Origin: Pseudoalteromonas luteoviolacea H33-S
GTDB lineage: Bacteria; Pseudomonadota; Gammaproteobacteria; Enterobacterales; Alteromonadaceae
Direction: 5' to 3'
Assembly: GCF_001625695.1 (NCBI RefSeq)
Contig: NZ_AUXY01000058.1
Location: forward strand, 62,001-126,000
Length of the DNA stretch: 64,000 bases
Below, piece after piece: positions 16,396 through 26,302 of the stretch (its first letter is position 1; each line of letters begins with the position of its first letter). A program made the position numbers and the translations under genes. The notes beneath the pieces are model-generated. The model did not search any database, had not been told where the DNA came from, and saw only the letters and a program-made list of their open reading frames with translations.

Positions 16396-17841
16396 CTAGC
16401 CATAAATAGTGAATAAATCAGCATTTAACCAAAGGTGTACTGCAATGCTGGCAGCATAACCGAGTGCAATGACTGGGGTCCATTTTAAGTGACCAAAAAA
16501 GGTGTAGTTACCTCTAGCTTGCCCCATTAAGGCAACTCCAGCTGCGGATCCGATAGAGAGTAGGCTCCCGCCCACACCTGCGGTCAAAGTTATCAGTAAC
16601 CATTGTCCATGAGACATTTCAGGTTGCATCGATAATACTGCAAACATAACAGGAATATTATCAATGACAGCAGAAATAACACCCAAGAAAACATTCGCCC
16701 CTGTTGCAGACCAGCCGCCATACAGCACATGAGACATGAGATTTAGATACCCTAAGAAACCAAGTCCCCCAACACACATAACAATGCCGTAAAAGAACAG
16801 TAAAGTATCCCACTCAGCCCTTGATACTTTACTGAAGACATCAAAAGGAACAACACTACCGAGCTTTTTCAATCGCTCTTTATCGCCTTCACGCTCTGCC
16901 ATTGCCATTTTACGAGCCAGAGATCCGGGTAATGTCACTCTCAAGAAATATCCGAAAAACTGTAAATACCCCAACCCCATCATCATGCCAAGTACAGGAG
17001 GTAAATGCAGTAAGCTATGGCACATTACTGCGGTAGCGACAGTAAGTAAAAAGAGCGTAAGAATACGCAGCGCACCGCGTTTAAGCTCAACACTTTCGCA
17101 GCTTGCGGCAGGCTTCTTATCTGCAACAAAAAAGCTCATAATCGCCGCTGGAACTACATAATTGGCAATAGATGGCACAAGCAAGACAAAAAACTCGTTA
17201 AATTTAACCATGCCTGCCTGCCACACCATCAAGGTGGTAATATCACCAAAGGGACTAAATGCACCGCCAGCATTTGCAGCCACAACGATGTTTATACAAC
17301 TCAAATTAATGAACTTTTTATCTCCCTCTGCAACTTTCATCACCACAGCACACATGAGCAAAGCAGTCGTTAAGTTATCTGCAATCGGGGAGATAAAAAA
17401 TGATAGAAATCCAGTTAACCAAAATAGGGTTTTATAATTAAATTCTTTTCTCACCATCCAAGCACGCAGCGCATCAAACAATCTGCGCTCTTCAAGCGCA
17501 TTGATATAGGTCATCGCAACCAGTAAGAACAGCATCAACTCAGCAAACTCGAGTAAGTTATGACGAAACGCATGCTCAGTCGCATCTGGCATGCCTTGCT
17601 CGATATAAAATGCACCAATTAAAATCCAGATTAAACCTGCAGCGACCAAGACAGGTTTGGATTTACGCATATGCAGCTTTTCTTCAAGCATCACCAGTGT
17701 ATATGCAACGACAAAAATGGCGATACATACAAACCCTAGTGTATTAGCAGTTAAGTCAAGTTGGGTGGTAGAAGCGAACGCTGAAAAATTGATCCCCAGC
17801 AAACAGAACAATAGCAGGCAACTGATCCCTACAAGTTTCAT
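16396..17841 (-). CDS. nhaD: NhaD-type Na+/H+ antiporter
   Basis: 481 residues with about twelve hydrophobic helices of the ion-transporter (IT) superfamily. Typical segments are FFISPIADNLTTALLMC, NIVVAANAGGAFSPFGDITT, VISAVIDNIPVMFAVLSM and GVGGSLLSIGSAAGVALMG. NhaD expels sodium in exchange for protons, mainly at alkaline pH, in marine and halophilic bacteria. A signal-like first helix is present. The 287-base space up to the DUF368 gene, which has the same orientation, holds its promoter. Confidence 0.93.
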   Translation of the reverse strand: MKLVGISCLLLFCLLGINFSAFASTTQLDLTANTLGFVCIAIFVVAYTLVMLEEKLHMRKSKPVLVAAGLIWILIGAFYIEQGMPDATEHAFRHNLLEFAELMLFLLVAMTYINALEERRLFDALRAWMVRKEFNYKTLFWLTGFLSFFISPIADNLTTALLMCAVVMKVAEGDKKFINLSCINIVVAANAGGAFSPFGDITTLMVWQAGMVKFNEFFVLLVPSIANYVVPAAIMSFFVADKKPAASCESVELKRGALRILTLFLLTVATAVMCHSLLHLPPVLGMMMGLGYLQFFGYFLRVTLPGSLARKMAMAEREGDKERLKKLGSVVPFDVFSKVSRAEWDTLLFFYGIVMCVGGLGFLGYLNLMSHVLYGGWSATGANVFLGVISAVIDNIPVMFAVLSMQPEMSHGQWLLITLTAGVGGSLLSIGSAAGVALMGQARGNYTFFGHLKWTPVIALGYAASIAVHLWLNADLFTIYG

Positions 17842-18128
17842 TTCAAGGTGTTTCCTTGTTTAGTGAGTACATCTTCGCCAGAAAGTAACACACTTTTTAC
17901 ACTTGCGACATTGTACTCTAGTCTAATTTTACAGCTAGTTTACGAAACTACAGGTTAAAGCATGGCATTTTGTCTTGTATTACATGATAAACCACAAATG
18001 TGATTATATTGTTACCTTGAATTTATTGCATACCACAAAATAAGTATTGCGATGGGGTTAAAAATAAAGGAAGTAGTAAGGGTAGCACGTTGCATTTGAG
18101 CCCGATGAGCAACGTGCTGATGACTGAG

Positions 18129-19058
18129 TTAATCCTGATGACTAAGTTTATCCAGAGCAAGGATCAAGCAGAGTCCAAATACAGCGAGTGCAATACAAAT
18201 GCCTAATTGCGCATCTTGGCCTGTCAACTGAGAGAACTCCATAGGCGAGATATTTTTTTGCGTCAATGGTTTCTCTACTCCACTTGAATTGACATAAGTA
18301 GAAACTACTTTTTTCCATGGCCACAACATATTTAGCGAGCCAATTAAAAACCCAGCCAACAATGCAAAAGTTACTTGTTCAAACCTTGCTAATAACCAAG
18401 ATAAAAACCTTGAAAAAATCATCAGTCCACATACACATCCCAGCAAAAACAAACCAATGAGCATAAACTCTCGTTCATTGACCGCAGTTAATACATGGCC
18501 GTACATACCCAGTAACAACAAAATAAAGCTACCTGAGATACCTGGTAATATCATCGCGCAAATAGCGATGCTGCCCGCAGCAAAATAGAACCATGGCTGT
18601 GCTTGTGCTTCTGCAGGACTTAACGATGTTATCATTACCGCAATGATCACACCCAATGTGCAACTGACAATATGTTGTAACTGCCAACGTTTAACTTGCT
18701 TGGCAATGTAAACGAATGAGGCAATTATCAATCCAAAAAAGAACGACCAAACAAAAGTTTGGTGGTGCTCGAGTAAATAAGCAATGATTTTTGATAAAGC
18801 TAAAGCACTTGTAAATAATCCACCAAATACCGCAAGCAGAAAGTTACCATCAATATGCGACCATGCTTCCTTAATTTGGCCCTTTAAAATCATTTTTAAT
18901 ACTGTAACATCCACGCTTTTAATGGCTGCTAATAGGCGGGCATATATGCCTGTAATAAATGCCACAGTCCCGCCAGAAACACCGGGAACCAGGTCAGCAG
19001 CCCCCATGCCAGCTCCTTTAAAAAACAACCAAATGTAATCGCGCTTACTGTCTGCCAT
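18129..19058 (-). CDS. popT: DUF368 membrane protein, polyprenyl-phosphate (C55-P) transporter type
   Basis: About 309 residues with eight or so hydrophobic helices. The family motifs GAADLVPGVSGGTVAFITGIY near the N terminus and AICAMILPGISGSFILLLLG in the middle form the internal pseudo-repeat. DUF368 proteins have been shown in other bacteria to recycle undecaprenyl phosphate across the inner membrane (PopT). ATG 19058 gives the normal short N terminus with an AGAGG site; upstream starts add a non-conserved tail. It shares a short divergent region with the DUF3530 gene and lies beside nhaD, which fits the alkaline/sodium dependence reported for DUF368 in Vibrio. Confidence 0.85.
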   Translation of the reverse strand: MADSKRDYIWLFFKGAGMGAADLVPGVSGGTVAFITGIYARLLAAIKSVDVTVLKMILKGQIKEAWSHIDGNFLLAVFGGLFTSALALSKIIAYLLEHHQTFVWSFFFGLIIASFVYIAKQVKRWQLQHIVSCTLGVIIAVMITSLSPAEAQAQPWFYFAAGSIAICAMILPGISGSFILLLLGMYGHVLTAVNEREFMLIGLFLLGCVCGLMIFSRFLSWLLARFEQVTFALLAGFLIGSLNMLWPWKKVVSTYVNSSGVEKPLTQKNISPMEFSQLTGQDAQLGICIALAVFGLCLILALDKLSHQD

Positions 19059-19188
19059 ATTTAGACATCCTCTCATTTCCATTACTGCATATTTGTCTAT
19101 TGTATCAAATTCACAAATTAAAATACTAAAGCTCAAGGGCTTTTAGTCGATAGATAAACTAATCAATACATTTTTATTCGCTGGCACC

Positions 19189-20061
19189 ATGAGAAAACAG
19201 ACCAAGTTAAGTTTGACACTTTATTTCAGCGTCATGTTTGCACTTAACAGTTTAAGTCAAGCAGCAGAGCATATTGCTCCCCAGCCAAAAACAGAGATCA
19301 TCAAATCTGATTTAGGATACTGGCTAGCTAATGACTCGTTTATAACCATCAAAGATGACGAACGAGAGGTCCCTGTGCTGTTTTCTGAGTATATGAGTAG
19401 CAGTAAGCGCGGTATTATTGTAATGCTCCCTGGGATTGAACAATCACCACTGCATGGCAATGGATTAAGTTACCTAAGAGAAGCACTTAACGATGATGGT
19501 TATGATACATATGTTATCCCATCCCCAGATCTGAATATCAACGTAAATATGATACAAGACGGTATAGTCGATACAGAGCAAAACCAACCGAAATCGAGGC
19601 AGCAAAATGTTGTTTCTTCTGTCAGTGAATCAGCGCTCAATGATTATAAGATGGAGCTAGTAGCGCGCTTCGATGCACTTTATAAGACACTGGCGCTGAG
19701 AGAAAACGAACATATCGCCATTTTAGCTTTTGGTAACAGTGCAGGTCTGTTTGCAGAGCATCTCGCAACCTTGCCACAGATACGAGTAGATGCTTTGATC
19801 ACTGTCAGTGCACAGCTTGCCAACCCTAACAGGAACAAGCACCTTGCAGCCAGTCTCTCTTTAGTGAGTCCAGCATTATTGGATGTATTTTATTCTTATG
19901 ATAACCCTGCTGTGCTCCATACAGTGAAAGATAGGCGCCGTTGGGCAAAAAGAAACAGTAAATACGATTACCGTCAAAGGCAGTTATTTGGTCAAAATAC
20001 ACAAGAAAGCCAACATTACCGACTACAAAAAGAGTTGTCAGGTTTTTTGCGACAATTATAA
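19189..20061 (+). CDS. DUF3530 family protein, alpha/beta-hydrolase-like, exported
   Basis: 290 residues. The start is a signal peptide (MRKQTKLSLTLYFSVMFALN to about SQAAE). The body has VMLPGIEQSPLHG (oxyanion-like loop), YDTYVIPSPD and AFGNSAGLFAEHL, in which GNSAG is a nucleophile-elbow-like pentapeptide. This is the DUF3530 pattern. The fold suggests a hydrolase, but no substrate is known. It is transcribed away from the DUF368 gene and converges on djlA with five bases between the stop codons. Confidence 0.78.
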   Translation: MRKQTKLSLTLYFSVMFALNSLSQAAEHIAPQPKTEIIKSDLGYWLANDSFITIKDDEREVPVLFSEYMSSSKRGIIVMLPGIEQSPLHGNGLSYLREALNDDGYDTYVIPSPDLNINVNMIQDGIVDTEQNQPKSRQQNVVSSVSESALNDYKMELVARFDALYKTLALRENEHIAILAFGNSAGLFAEHLATLPQIRVDALITVSAQLANPNRNKHLAASLSLVSPALLDVFYSYDNPAVLHTVKDRRRWAKRNSKYDYRQRQLFGQNTQESQHYRLQKELSGFLRQL

Positions 20062-20066
20062 CAACA

Positions 20067-20939
20067 CTACTTTTTTAGGACCTCATAAGCTGCTTGTATA
20101 TTTTGCGATTTTACTTTTGCCACTTCCATCATATGCTCAGGTAAACCCTGCGAAACCAATTTATCTGGGTGGTGCTGGGCCATGAGTTTGCGATATGCAC
20201 GTTTTATCTCCTTCTCGCTAGCTCCTTGTTCTAACCCGAGTACAGCTAATGCTTGAATTCGAGAAATTTCAGGCTCAGGTGCCACTGTGTTGTGGTGCGA
20301 CTGTTGATATCCACTTTTGTGTGATTGATTAGACTGCCGATTATTCTGCTGAGACTGCCACTGAGCACGCTGTTGACGAAACTTAAATTCTGCCTGATAG
20401 CGTTTCAAGACAAAATTAAAATGCTTCCCGCCAATACCTAAGTACTTACTTACTAACTTCAAAAGCTCGAGCTCTTTGGCTGATAGATGACCATCAGAAA
20501 AAGCCATTTGGATTTGGATTTCCAAAAACAACTGCAGTAAATCGTATCGCCTAGCAAAAGCTTCTTTAAAATCGTGCACCGACTCTTTAATAGAAAATTC
20601 TGCCTGTTTGCCGGCATTAAAAGCACTTTGCGCTTCTCTTCTATCATCTCCGTGTAAGGCCATTTCATCCATAAAGGCAGATGCGGCTTGAATATGCACT
20701 TCACTTACTCTACCGTTTGATTTTGCAATATGCCCCATCACAGCAAAACAGCTGGAAAAAAACAGTGCTTGGCGCTCGTTAAGGTCATCTCCACTAAAAA
20801 AACCTTGAAACCCGCCGGCTTTATCGAAGTCTTGTTTTAAGCTTTTATCAAACAGATGACCCAGATAAAAACCTAAAATCGCACCTAACCATTTGCCAAA
20901 CAAAAAGCCAAAACCTGCACCTATCAGCTTACCCCACAT
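20067..20939 (-). CDS. djlA: DjlA-type membrane-anchored DnaJ co-chaperone
   Basis: 290 residues. The glycine-rich N-terminal membrane segment (LIGAGFGFLFGKWLGAILGF) is followed by a TerB-like helical domain and, after a Q/S-rich linker of about residues 195-220, a C-terminal J domain with AQHHPDKL (HPD motif). DjlA recruits DnaK at the inner membrane. ATG 20939 is preceded directly by a GTG. The start overlaps the 3' end of murU by 11 bases, so murU and djlA are translated from one message with amgK. Confidence 0.92.
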   Translation of the reverse strand: MWGKLIGAGFGFLFGKWLGAILGFYLGHLFDKSLKQDFDKAGGFQGFFSGDDLNERQALFFSSCFAVMGHIAKSNGRVSEVHIQAASAFMDEMALHGDDRREAQSAFNAGKQAEFSIKESVHDFKEAFARRYDLLQLFLEIQIQMAFSDGHLSAKELELLKLVSKYLGIGGKHFNFVLKRYQAEFKFRQQRAQWQSQQNNRQSNQSHKSGYQQSHHNTVAPEPEISRIQALAVLGLEQGASEKEIKRAYRKLMAQHHPDKLVSQGLPEHMMEVAKVKSQNIQAAYEVLKK

Positions 20940-21606
20940 CACTAGACTCCATCACGATGTTAATTTCCTTAAGTCTTTCAGGTGTCCCAATATCATGCCA
21001 CTGACCCAAAAACAGCTCACAAGATAACATATGCTCGTCTATCGCTGCTCGTAACATCGGGCCAAGCGGCCTTTTTGAAATCATCACATCTCTAAAAAAA
21101 TCTTTGTGATACAAACCTATGCCAGAAAATGTATAGGTCTGTTCATTGAGTGGCTGATGCGTTAAACGAAAATCGCCATCAGGGTTATGTGCAGGGTTTT
21201 CTACCAGTACGATATGTGCCTCACCACACATAAGCTGCAATTGAGTCAAAGCATGCAGGTCATAATCGGTAAAGATATCACCGTTAATAACTACAAAAAC
21301 ATCTTCCTCTGTGCATAACTTGGGTAGTGCCATCGCAATACCCCCAGCTGTTTCAAGCCCGCCTTCAGGTTCATGGCTATACTCAATGTGCATACCCAAC
21401 TGGCTACCATCACCGAAATGTTGTTCGATCTTTTCACCTTGCCACGCTAGATTAATAACAACGTGATCAATACCTGCACGCTTTAATCGCTCAAGGTGAT
21501 ACGCAATCAAAGGCTTGCCTGCCACTGTTAACAAGGGTTTTGGTATCTGTGCAGTTAAAGGCATCATACGTTGGCCTCGCCCAGCAGCTAGGATCATTGC
21601 TTTCAT
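20929..21606 (-). CDS. murU: N-acetylmuramate alpha-1-phosphate uridylyltransferase
   Basis: 225 residues of the sugar-nucleotidyltransferase fold. The signature AAGRGQRMMPLTAQIPKPLL binds the nucleotide, and GLETAGGI and VVINGDIFTDYD complete the active site (metal-binding aspartate). MurU makes UDP-MurNAc from MurNAc-1-P, bypassing fosfomycin-sensitive de novo synthesis. It overlaps amgK by four bases (ATGA) and djlA by 11. The amgK-murU pair beside lptD is the arrangement seen in Pseudomonas and relatives. Confidence 0.9.
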   Translation of the reverse strand: MKAMILAAGRGQRMMPLTAQIPKPLLTVAGKPLIAYHLERLKRAGIDHVVINLAWQGEKIEQHFGDGSQLGMHIEYSHEPEGGLETAGGIAMALPKLCTEEDVFVVINGDIFTDYDLHALTQLQLMCGEAHIVLVENPAHNPDGDFRLTHQPLNEQTYTFSGIGLYHKDFFRDVMISKRPLGPMLRAAIDEHMLSCELFLGQWHDIGTPERLKEINIVMESSDVG

Positions 21607-22631
21607 AAAGACTCTGCTAGTTTATCTTGTACCATCGGTATTATCTCGGATTGAAGCCAAGTTGCAAGCCATTGATATTCAGCATATGCACCAGCAGCTT
21701 CCACAATATAATCTAGGGTAGGTAAAATATTGGGTAAGTATCCGGGCTTGCCATCACGTAGATTTAACCGAGCAAAAATGCCCGCAGCTTTCAAGTGCCT
21801 TTGAAGACCAGTAAGGTTAAAGTAATCAACGTACTGCTCATATGCAATACCCTCTAGAAGCTCATGACTCGACAGTTGCTGATAACTGGCTTTTTTTAAG
21901 CTTTCAAACTCGTCTTCAGGTAACTTTACGTAACAGTCTTTAAGTAATGAAACTGCGTCATAACACACAGGACCTACCACCGCATCTTGATAATCTATTA
22001 AGCGACCTTCTCCTTGATGAAACATCACATTTCGACTGTGAAAGTCACGATGCATTACTACTTGTGGTTGAGCCAACATACACTGCGTTAGACTTTCGGT
22101 TAAATGCTGCCACCTGCCCGCTTTTTCATCGTCCAATGCGTAACCAAGCCATTTTTCTAATAACCAAGATTTAAAAATCTCCATCTCTTGTACTATAAAT
22201 GCCGAGTCATATTCTTTCATCCATCGCGATACGGGTAACTTAGCTATTTTAGGCAGCCAAGATAACAGTGTCAGATAATGTGCTTCTCTGTGCTCTGATT
22301 CGATAAGATCAGCAAGATGGATCACCCCTAGATCTTCAAGTAAAACAAACCCTAGTTTATCATCAAAAGCCAACACTTTTGGCACAGTGAGGCCCCCTTC
22401 TGCGAATACTTCATTTAAATGCACAAATTCACAGACAGAGCCTTTTTCAGGTGGCACATCCATCAAAATAAAATCAGCCTTAGCTGTTTGAATACGGAAG
22501 TAATGCCTAAAGCTTGCATCACCTGTGATAGCGGTAATATCGATCTCATCAATTCCTCCAAATTGGGTTTCAATAAACTGTTGTCTGTGATGTTCTCTTT
22601 CTAATCTGTCCAATGGAGTAAAACTCGCCAT
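21603..22631 (-). CDS. amgK: N-acetylmuramate/N-acetylglucosamine anomeric kinase
   Basis: 342 residues of the aminoglycoside-phosphotransferase-like kinase fold. FILMDVPPEKG, FVLLEDLG, VVMHRDFHSRNVMF (catalytic loop) and LIDYQDAVVGPVCYD (metal-binding) are present. AmgK phosphorylates MurNAc at C1 to supply MurU in cell-wall recycling. It is the first gene of the amgK-murU-djlA run and is divergent from lptD across 96 bases that must hold both promoters. Confidence 0.9.
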   Translation of the reverse strand: MASFTPLDRLEREHHRQQFIETQFGGIDEIDITAITGDASFRHYFRIQTAKADFILMDVPPEKGSVCEFVHLNEVFAEGGLTVPKVLAFDDKLGFVLLEDLGVIHLADLIESEHREAHYLTLLSWLPKIAKLPVSRWMKEYDSAFIVQEMEIFKSWLLEKWLGYALDDEKAGRWQHLTESLTQCMLAQPQVVMHRDFHSRNVMFHQGEGRLIDYQDAVVGPVCYDAVSLLKDCYVKLPEDEFESLKKASYQQLSSHELLEGIAYEQYVDYFNLTGLQRHLKAAGIFARLNLRDGKPGYLPNILPTLDYIVEAAGAYAEYQWLATWLQSEIIPMVQDKLAESL

Positions 22632-22727
22632 ATTTTCACCAATTACTGATCTTAATTACTGTATTTAACACGGTTTTCATTTATCATGTCTTGCTGAATC
22701 GTGGTGCAAGGTAGACAAGGTCGATAA

Positions 22728-24983
22728 ATGAGCAAAAATTGGGGCATTTTGGTCCTACCCCTTATTAGTACACAGGTTTTCGCTAATTCGAACACTGTTG
22801 GCGGACTCTGTAAAGACTATCTGCAACCAAAAGACTGGCAACCTATGGAAGGTATACTGCCAGACACCATCGATATTCAAGCAAATAAAGTTGAACTGCA
22901 AGGCACTGACAGTGCAGAATTTTCTGGTGATGTTGAGGTCAATACTAATACGATGTCCGTCACAGCACAAAGCGCATTAGTCGATAAACGTAAAGGCCTT
23001 CTAAATGCCTCAGGGCCATTGCTATTTCAAGATGATTACACAATAGTCGATAGCACAGGTATGTATGCAGATCTCAACAGAAGCGAATTTAGCTTGCTCG
23101 GCGCACAATATCAATTGACCGAACAGCAGGGTAAAGGAAAAGCCGAGAAGTTGCGCGCGACTAGTACTCAAGTGGATTTATTTAACTCAAGCTTTACGAC
23201 ATGTCCAGGCCAGTCACCATTTTGGCAAATTGAAGCAAGTACAATCACACTAGATAAAGAAAAAGGTTGGGGCGAAACGTATAACACCGTATTAAAAATA
23301 TTAAACACCCCTGTCGTCTATGTTCCTTATTTTACGTTTCCAATCGATGATAAAAGAAAATCGGGACTCTTAACGCCAACTTTATCAAGCTCAAACCGCT
23401 ATGGCATCGAAATCGTCACCCCCTATTACTTTAATCTGGCAGAAAACTACGACGCGTTACTCACACCCAGGTATATGTCAAATAAAGGGCTGCAATTGCA
23501 AGCTGAGTTTAGGTATTTGACCGAACAACATACTGGTACGCTAGCAACAGAAATACTTACCAACGATAAATCAGAACCAAACCTAGATGAGCGGTACTTA
23601 GTACACTGGCAACAGAAAAGCTATTTCAATGACTTTTGGCGTGCCAATTTTGATGTAACCAATGTCAGCGATGACAACTACCTCACCGATCTTGGGTCTA
23701 GTTACGCTAATCAGACAGATACACAGTTAGCTAGAAAAGGCCAATTAAGTTACCTTGGCGAAGATTGGCTCGTCGACATGCAATTGCAAAATTTTGAAGT
23801 GCTGGGGAATCATGCTGAGTCTTATTCTGCATTTCCAGAAATTACGATTAAAAACCGTATCCCAGAAGAATACCTTGGTCTGGACTGGCAATTTACTGGG
23901 CAAATGAGTCACTTCAAAAACAGCGATGCGACAATTACTGATGCAACACGTGTTCACCTTGAGCCAAGTGTTACCTATAACATCAGTGACTATGCATGGT
24001 CATTTGATTCAAAGTTAGCATTATTACACACGCATTATGAGCAAAATGGTAATTTTAATGACAGCGAATTTAAAGACTCAACGTCCCGTACATTGCCACA
24101 GGTGAGACTGCATGGACAATTAAACTTAGAGCGCAATACGCACTTTCTTCTGAACGATGGGACGCAAACTTTAGAACCACAGATCCAGTATTTATACACA
24201 CCAGACAAAGACCAAAGTAAAATCGGCTCCTACGATACGGTGAAAATGCAAGATGACTTTTTTGGTTTATTCAGAGAACGCCGCTTTTCTGGCGTTGATT
24301 ACATCTCAGAAGCAAACCAAGTTACCTTAGGTGCAACCACTCGCTTGTTAGACGATAAAAATACTGAGCGCTTTAGCTTGAGTGTCGGCCAAATTATCTA
24401 TTTAAGTGACTCAGTAAAACCAACTGAAAATACACTTAATAACCGCTTTGGCGATAACAATTACAATGCATTGTTCGCCGCAGAAACCAAAATTCACTGG
24501 CACCCAAGATGGTATTTCTCTGGTGGAATACAGTACGACGCAGACGAAAAAGACGTGATCCGCTCACATATGACAATTGATTATCGTGGTAATAATAAAA
24601 AGCTGGTACAGTTGAACCATCACTACGTTAACGATGTCTCAGGTAATGAGATTGATCAAGTCGGCATATTTACCAGCTTACCCATTGACGATAACTGGCA
24701 AGTTGTTGCGAGCTATCATCGTGACTTAACAAGTAAACGAAGCGTAGAAGTATTTGCTGGTCTACAGTACGAATCTTGCTGCTGGGCTATTCAAATTACA
24801 GGAAATAGAACGATTGAGACTGATTTGAATCAATCCACTAATTTTCATGACCCTATTTTCGACTCAAGCATAAACTTTAATTTTGTGCTAAAAGGGTTGG
24901 GAAGTAAGTCGAGATATGATGCGAGCCATTTACTTAAACAAGGTATATTTGGCTACCGTAGGCCCTATTTTTTAAATAATTAA
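22728..24983 (+). CDS. lptD: LPS-assembly outer-membrane protein LptD
   Basis: 751 residues. The signal peptide ends near FANS. The OstA/LptA-like beta-jellyroll domain (about 45-190) is followed by the barrel. Cysteines at 28, 159, 684 and 685 correspond to the four needed for the two long-range disulfides in E. coli LptD. LptD works with LptE, whose gene is at 45.4 kb in this window, to place LPS in the outer leaflet. It starts the lptD-surA-pdxA-rsmA-apaG-apaH run, with surA 14 bases on; SurA is the chaperone that delivers LptD. Confidence 0.95.
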   Translation: MSKNWGILVLPLISTQVFANSNTVGGLCKDYLQPKDWQPMEGILPDTIDIQANKVELQGTDSAEFSGDVEVNTNTMSVTAQSALVDKRKGLLNASGPLLFQDDYTIVDSTGMYADLNRSEFSLLGAQYQLTEQQGKGKAEKLRATSTQVDLFNSSFTTCPGQSPFWQIEASTITLDKEKGWGETYNTVLKILNTPVVYVPYFTFPIDDKRKSGLLTPTLSSSNRYGIEIVTPYYFNLAENYDALLTPRYMSNKGLQLQAEFRYLTEQHTGTLATEILTNDKSEPNLDERYLVHWQQKSYFNDFWRANFDVTNVSDDNYLTDLGSSYANQTDTQLARKGQLSYLGEDWLVDMQLQNFEVLGNHAESYSAFPEITIKNRIPEEYLGLDWQFTGQMSHFKNSDATITDATRVHLEPSVTYNISDYAWSFDSKLALLHTHYEQNGNFNDSEFKDSTSRTLPQVRLHGQLNLERNTHFLLNDGTQTLEPQIQYLYTPDKDQSKIGSYDTVKMQDDFFGLFRERRFSGVDYISEANQVTLGATTRLLDDKNTERFSLSVGQIIYLSDSVKPTENTLNNRFGDNNYNALFAAETKIHWHPRWYFSGGIQYDADEKDVIRSHMTIDYRGNNKKLVQLNHHYVNDVSGNEIDQVGIFTSLPIDDNWQVVASYHRDLTSKRSVEVFAGLQYESCCWAIQITGNRTIETDLNQSTNFHDPIFDSSINFNFVLKGLGSKSRYDASHLLKQGIFGYRRPYFLNN

Positions 24984-24997
24984 CAACAAAGACTCTT

Positions 24998-26290
24998 ATG
25001 AATTTCAAAAAGCTGTTACTCATTCCGGTATTAAGTGTTGCGCTATGTCAGCCAGCATTTGCAGAACGTATACAAATTGACAAAGTCGTTGCCACAGTGA
25101 ACGATGGTGTCGTACTTCAAAGTGAAGTTGATCAGATTGTAAATCGAGTTAAAGAGCAAGCAAGCCAACAAGGTACTGAATTACCGTCAGATAAAGTTTT
25201 GCATATTCAGGCAACTGACAAACTAATCGATGAAACCCTTGTATTGCAACTTGCTAATCGCATGGGCATGATCATTTCGGATGCTCATCTAGACCAAACC
25301 CTAGCAAACATCGCTAAAGAGCAAGGCGGAACTATCAGTGATCTGCGTCGCTCTGTTGAAGAGGCAGGTGATAGCTTTCAAGCTTATCGAGAAGAGATAA
25401 GAAAAGAGATCACAATAAGCCAAGTTAAGCGTAGTGCCGTAGATAGAAGAGTATATATAAGCCCGCAAGAGATAGATAACTTAAATAAAATTTTAGAACA
25501 ACAAAGCGGCCAAAGTGAAGAATATAATATTGGTCATATCCTCATTAAGATTGATGGAAAAGCAAATCCAGAAGAAGTCGAAGATGCAAGAGAACGCGCA
25601 GAAAACGTGATTAAATTCTTAAATGAAGGAAAAGAATTTAAGCGTATCGCAATCGCTTCATCGGGTGGTGCAAATGCATTAGATGGTGGTCAACTTGGTT
25701 GGATGGGTATCAATGAAATGCCAACATTATTTGCTGAAGCAATTAAAGGGAAGAAAAAAGATGAACTAGTTGGCCCTCTTCGCTCTGGCGCCGGTTTTCA
25801 TATTGTTAAGGTCCAAGATGTGCGTGGCCGAGAAGTTGTAGAGACGGTTGAAGTACGCTCTCGACATATTTTGTTGAAGCCATCAATCATTTTAAGTGAA
25901 GAGAAAGCTCGCGATATGCTTGCTGGGTTTGTTAAAGATTTAAGAGCAGGCAACGCTGATTTTGCAGAGCTGGCAAAAGAACACTCTGAAGATCCTGGCT
26001 CTGCGTTAAAAGGTGGTGAATATGACTGGACAGACCCATCAACTTACGTACCTGCTTTCAGAGACACTCTACTGGGCCTTGAGCAAAATGAGGTAAGTGA
26101 GCCATTTCGCAGTACATTTGGTTGGCATATTGTAGAACTTCTAGACAAACGCGTAGCTGATAAAACAGAGCAAGCGAAAATGAACCGAGCTCACCAGTTA
26201 TTATTTAGAAGAAAATTCAAAGAAGAAAGCTTCAAATGGATGAGAGAAATGCGAGAGCAAGCTCACGTTGAAGTTCTTGATAGCAAATAA
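24998..26290 (+). CDS. surA: Periplasmic chaperone/peptidyl-prolyl isomerase SurA
   Basis: 430 residues. The signal peptide (LLLIPVLSVALCQPAFA) is followed by an N-terminal chaperone domain, two parvulin domains (about 165-275, NIGHILIK...GGQLGWM; about 280-385, RSRHILLKPS...GGEYDW) and a C-terminal helix. SurA escorts outer-membrane proteins to the Bam complex. It sits between lptD and pdxA as in most gammaproteobacteria, with short spacers on both sides. Confidence 0.96.
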   Translation: MNFKKLLLIPVLSVALCQPAFAERIQIDKVVATVNDGVVLQSEVDQIVNRVKEQASQQGTELPSDKVLHIQATDKLIDETLVLQLANRMGMIISDAHLDQTLANIAKEQGGTISDLRRSVEEAGDSFQAYREEIRKEITISQVKRSAVDRRVYISPQEIDNLNKILEQQSGQSEEYNIGHILIKIDGKANPEEVEDARERAENVIKFLNEGKEFKRIAIASSGGANALDGGQLGWMGINEMPTLFAEAIKGKKKDELVGPLRSGAGFHIVKVQDVRGREVVETVEVRSRHILLKPSIILSEEKARDMLAGFVKDLRAGNADFAELAKEHSEDPGSALKGGEYDWTDPSTYVPAFRDTLLGLEQNEVSEPFRSTFGWHIVELLDKRVADKTEQAKMNRAHQLLFRRKFKEESFKWMREMREQAHVEVLDSK

Positions 26291-26302
26291 AGAAGATCAT
26301 AT

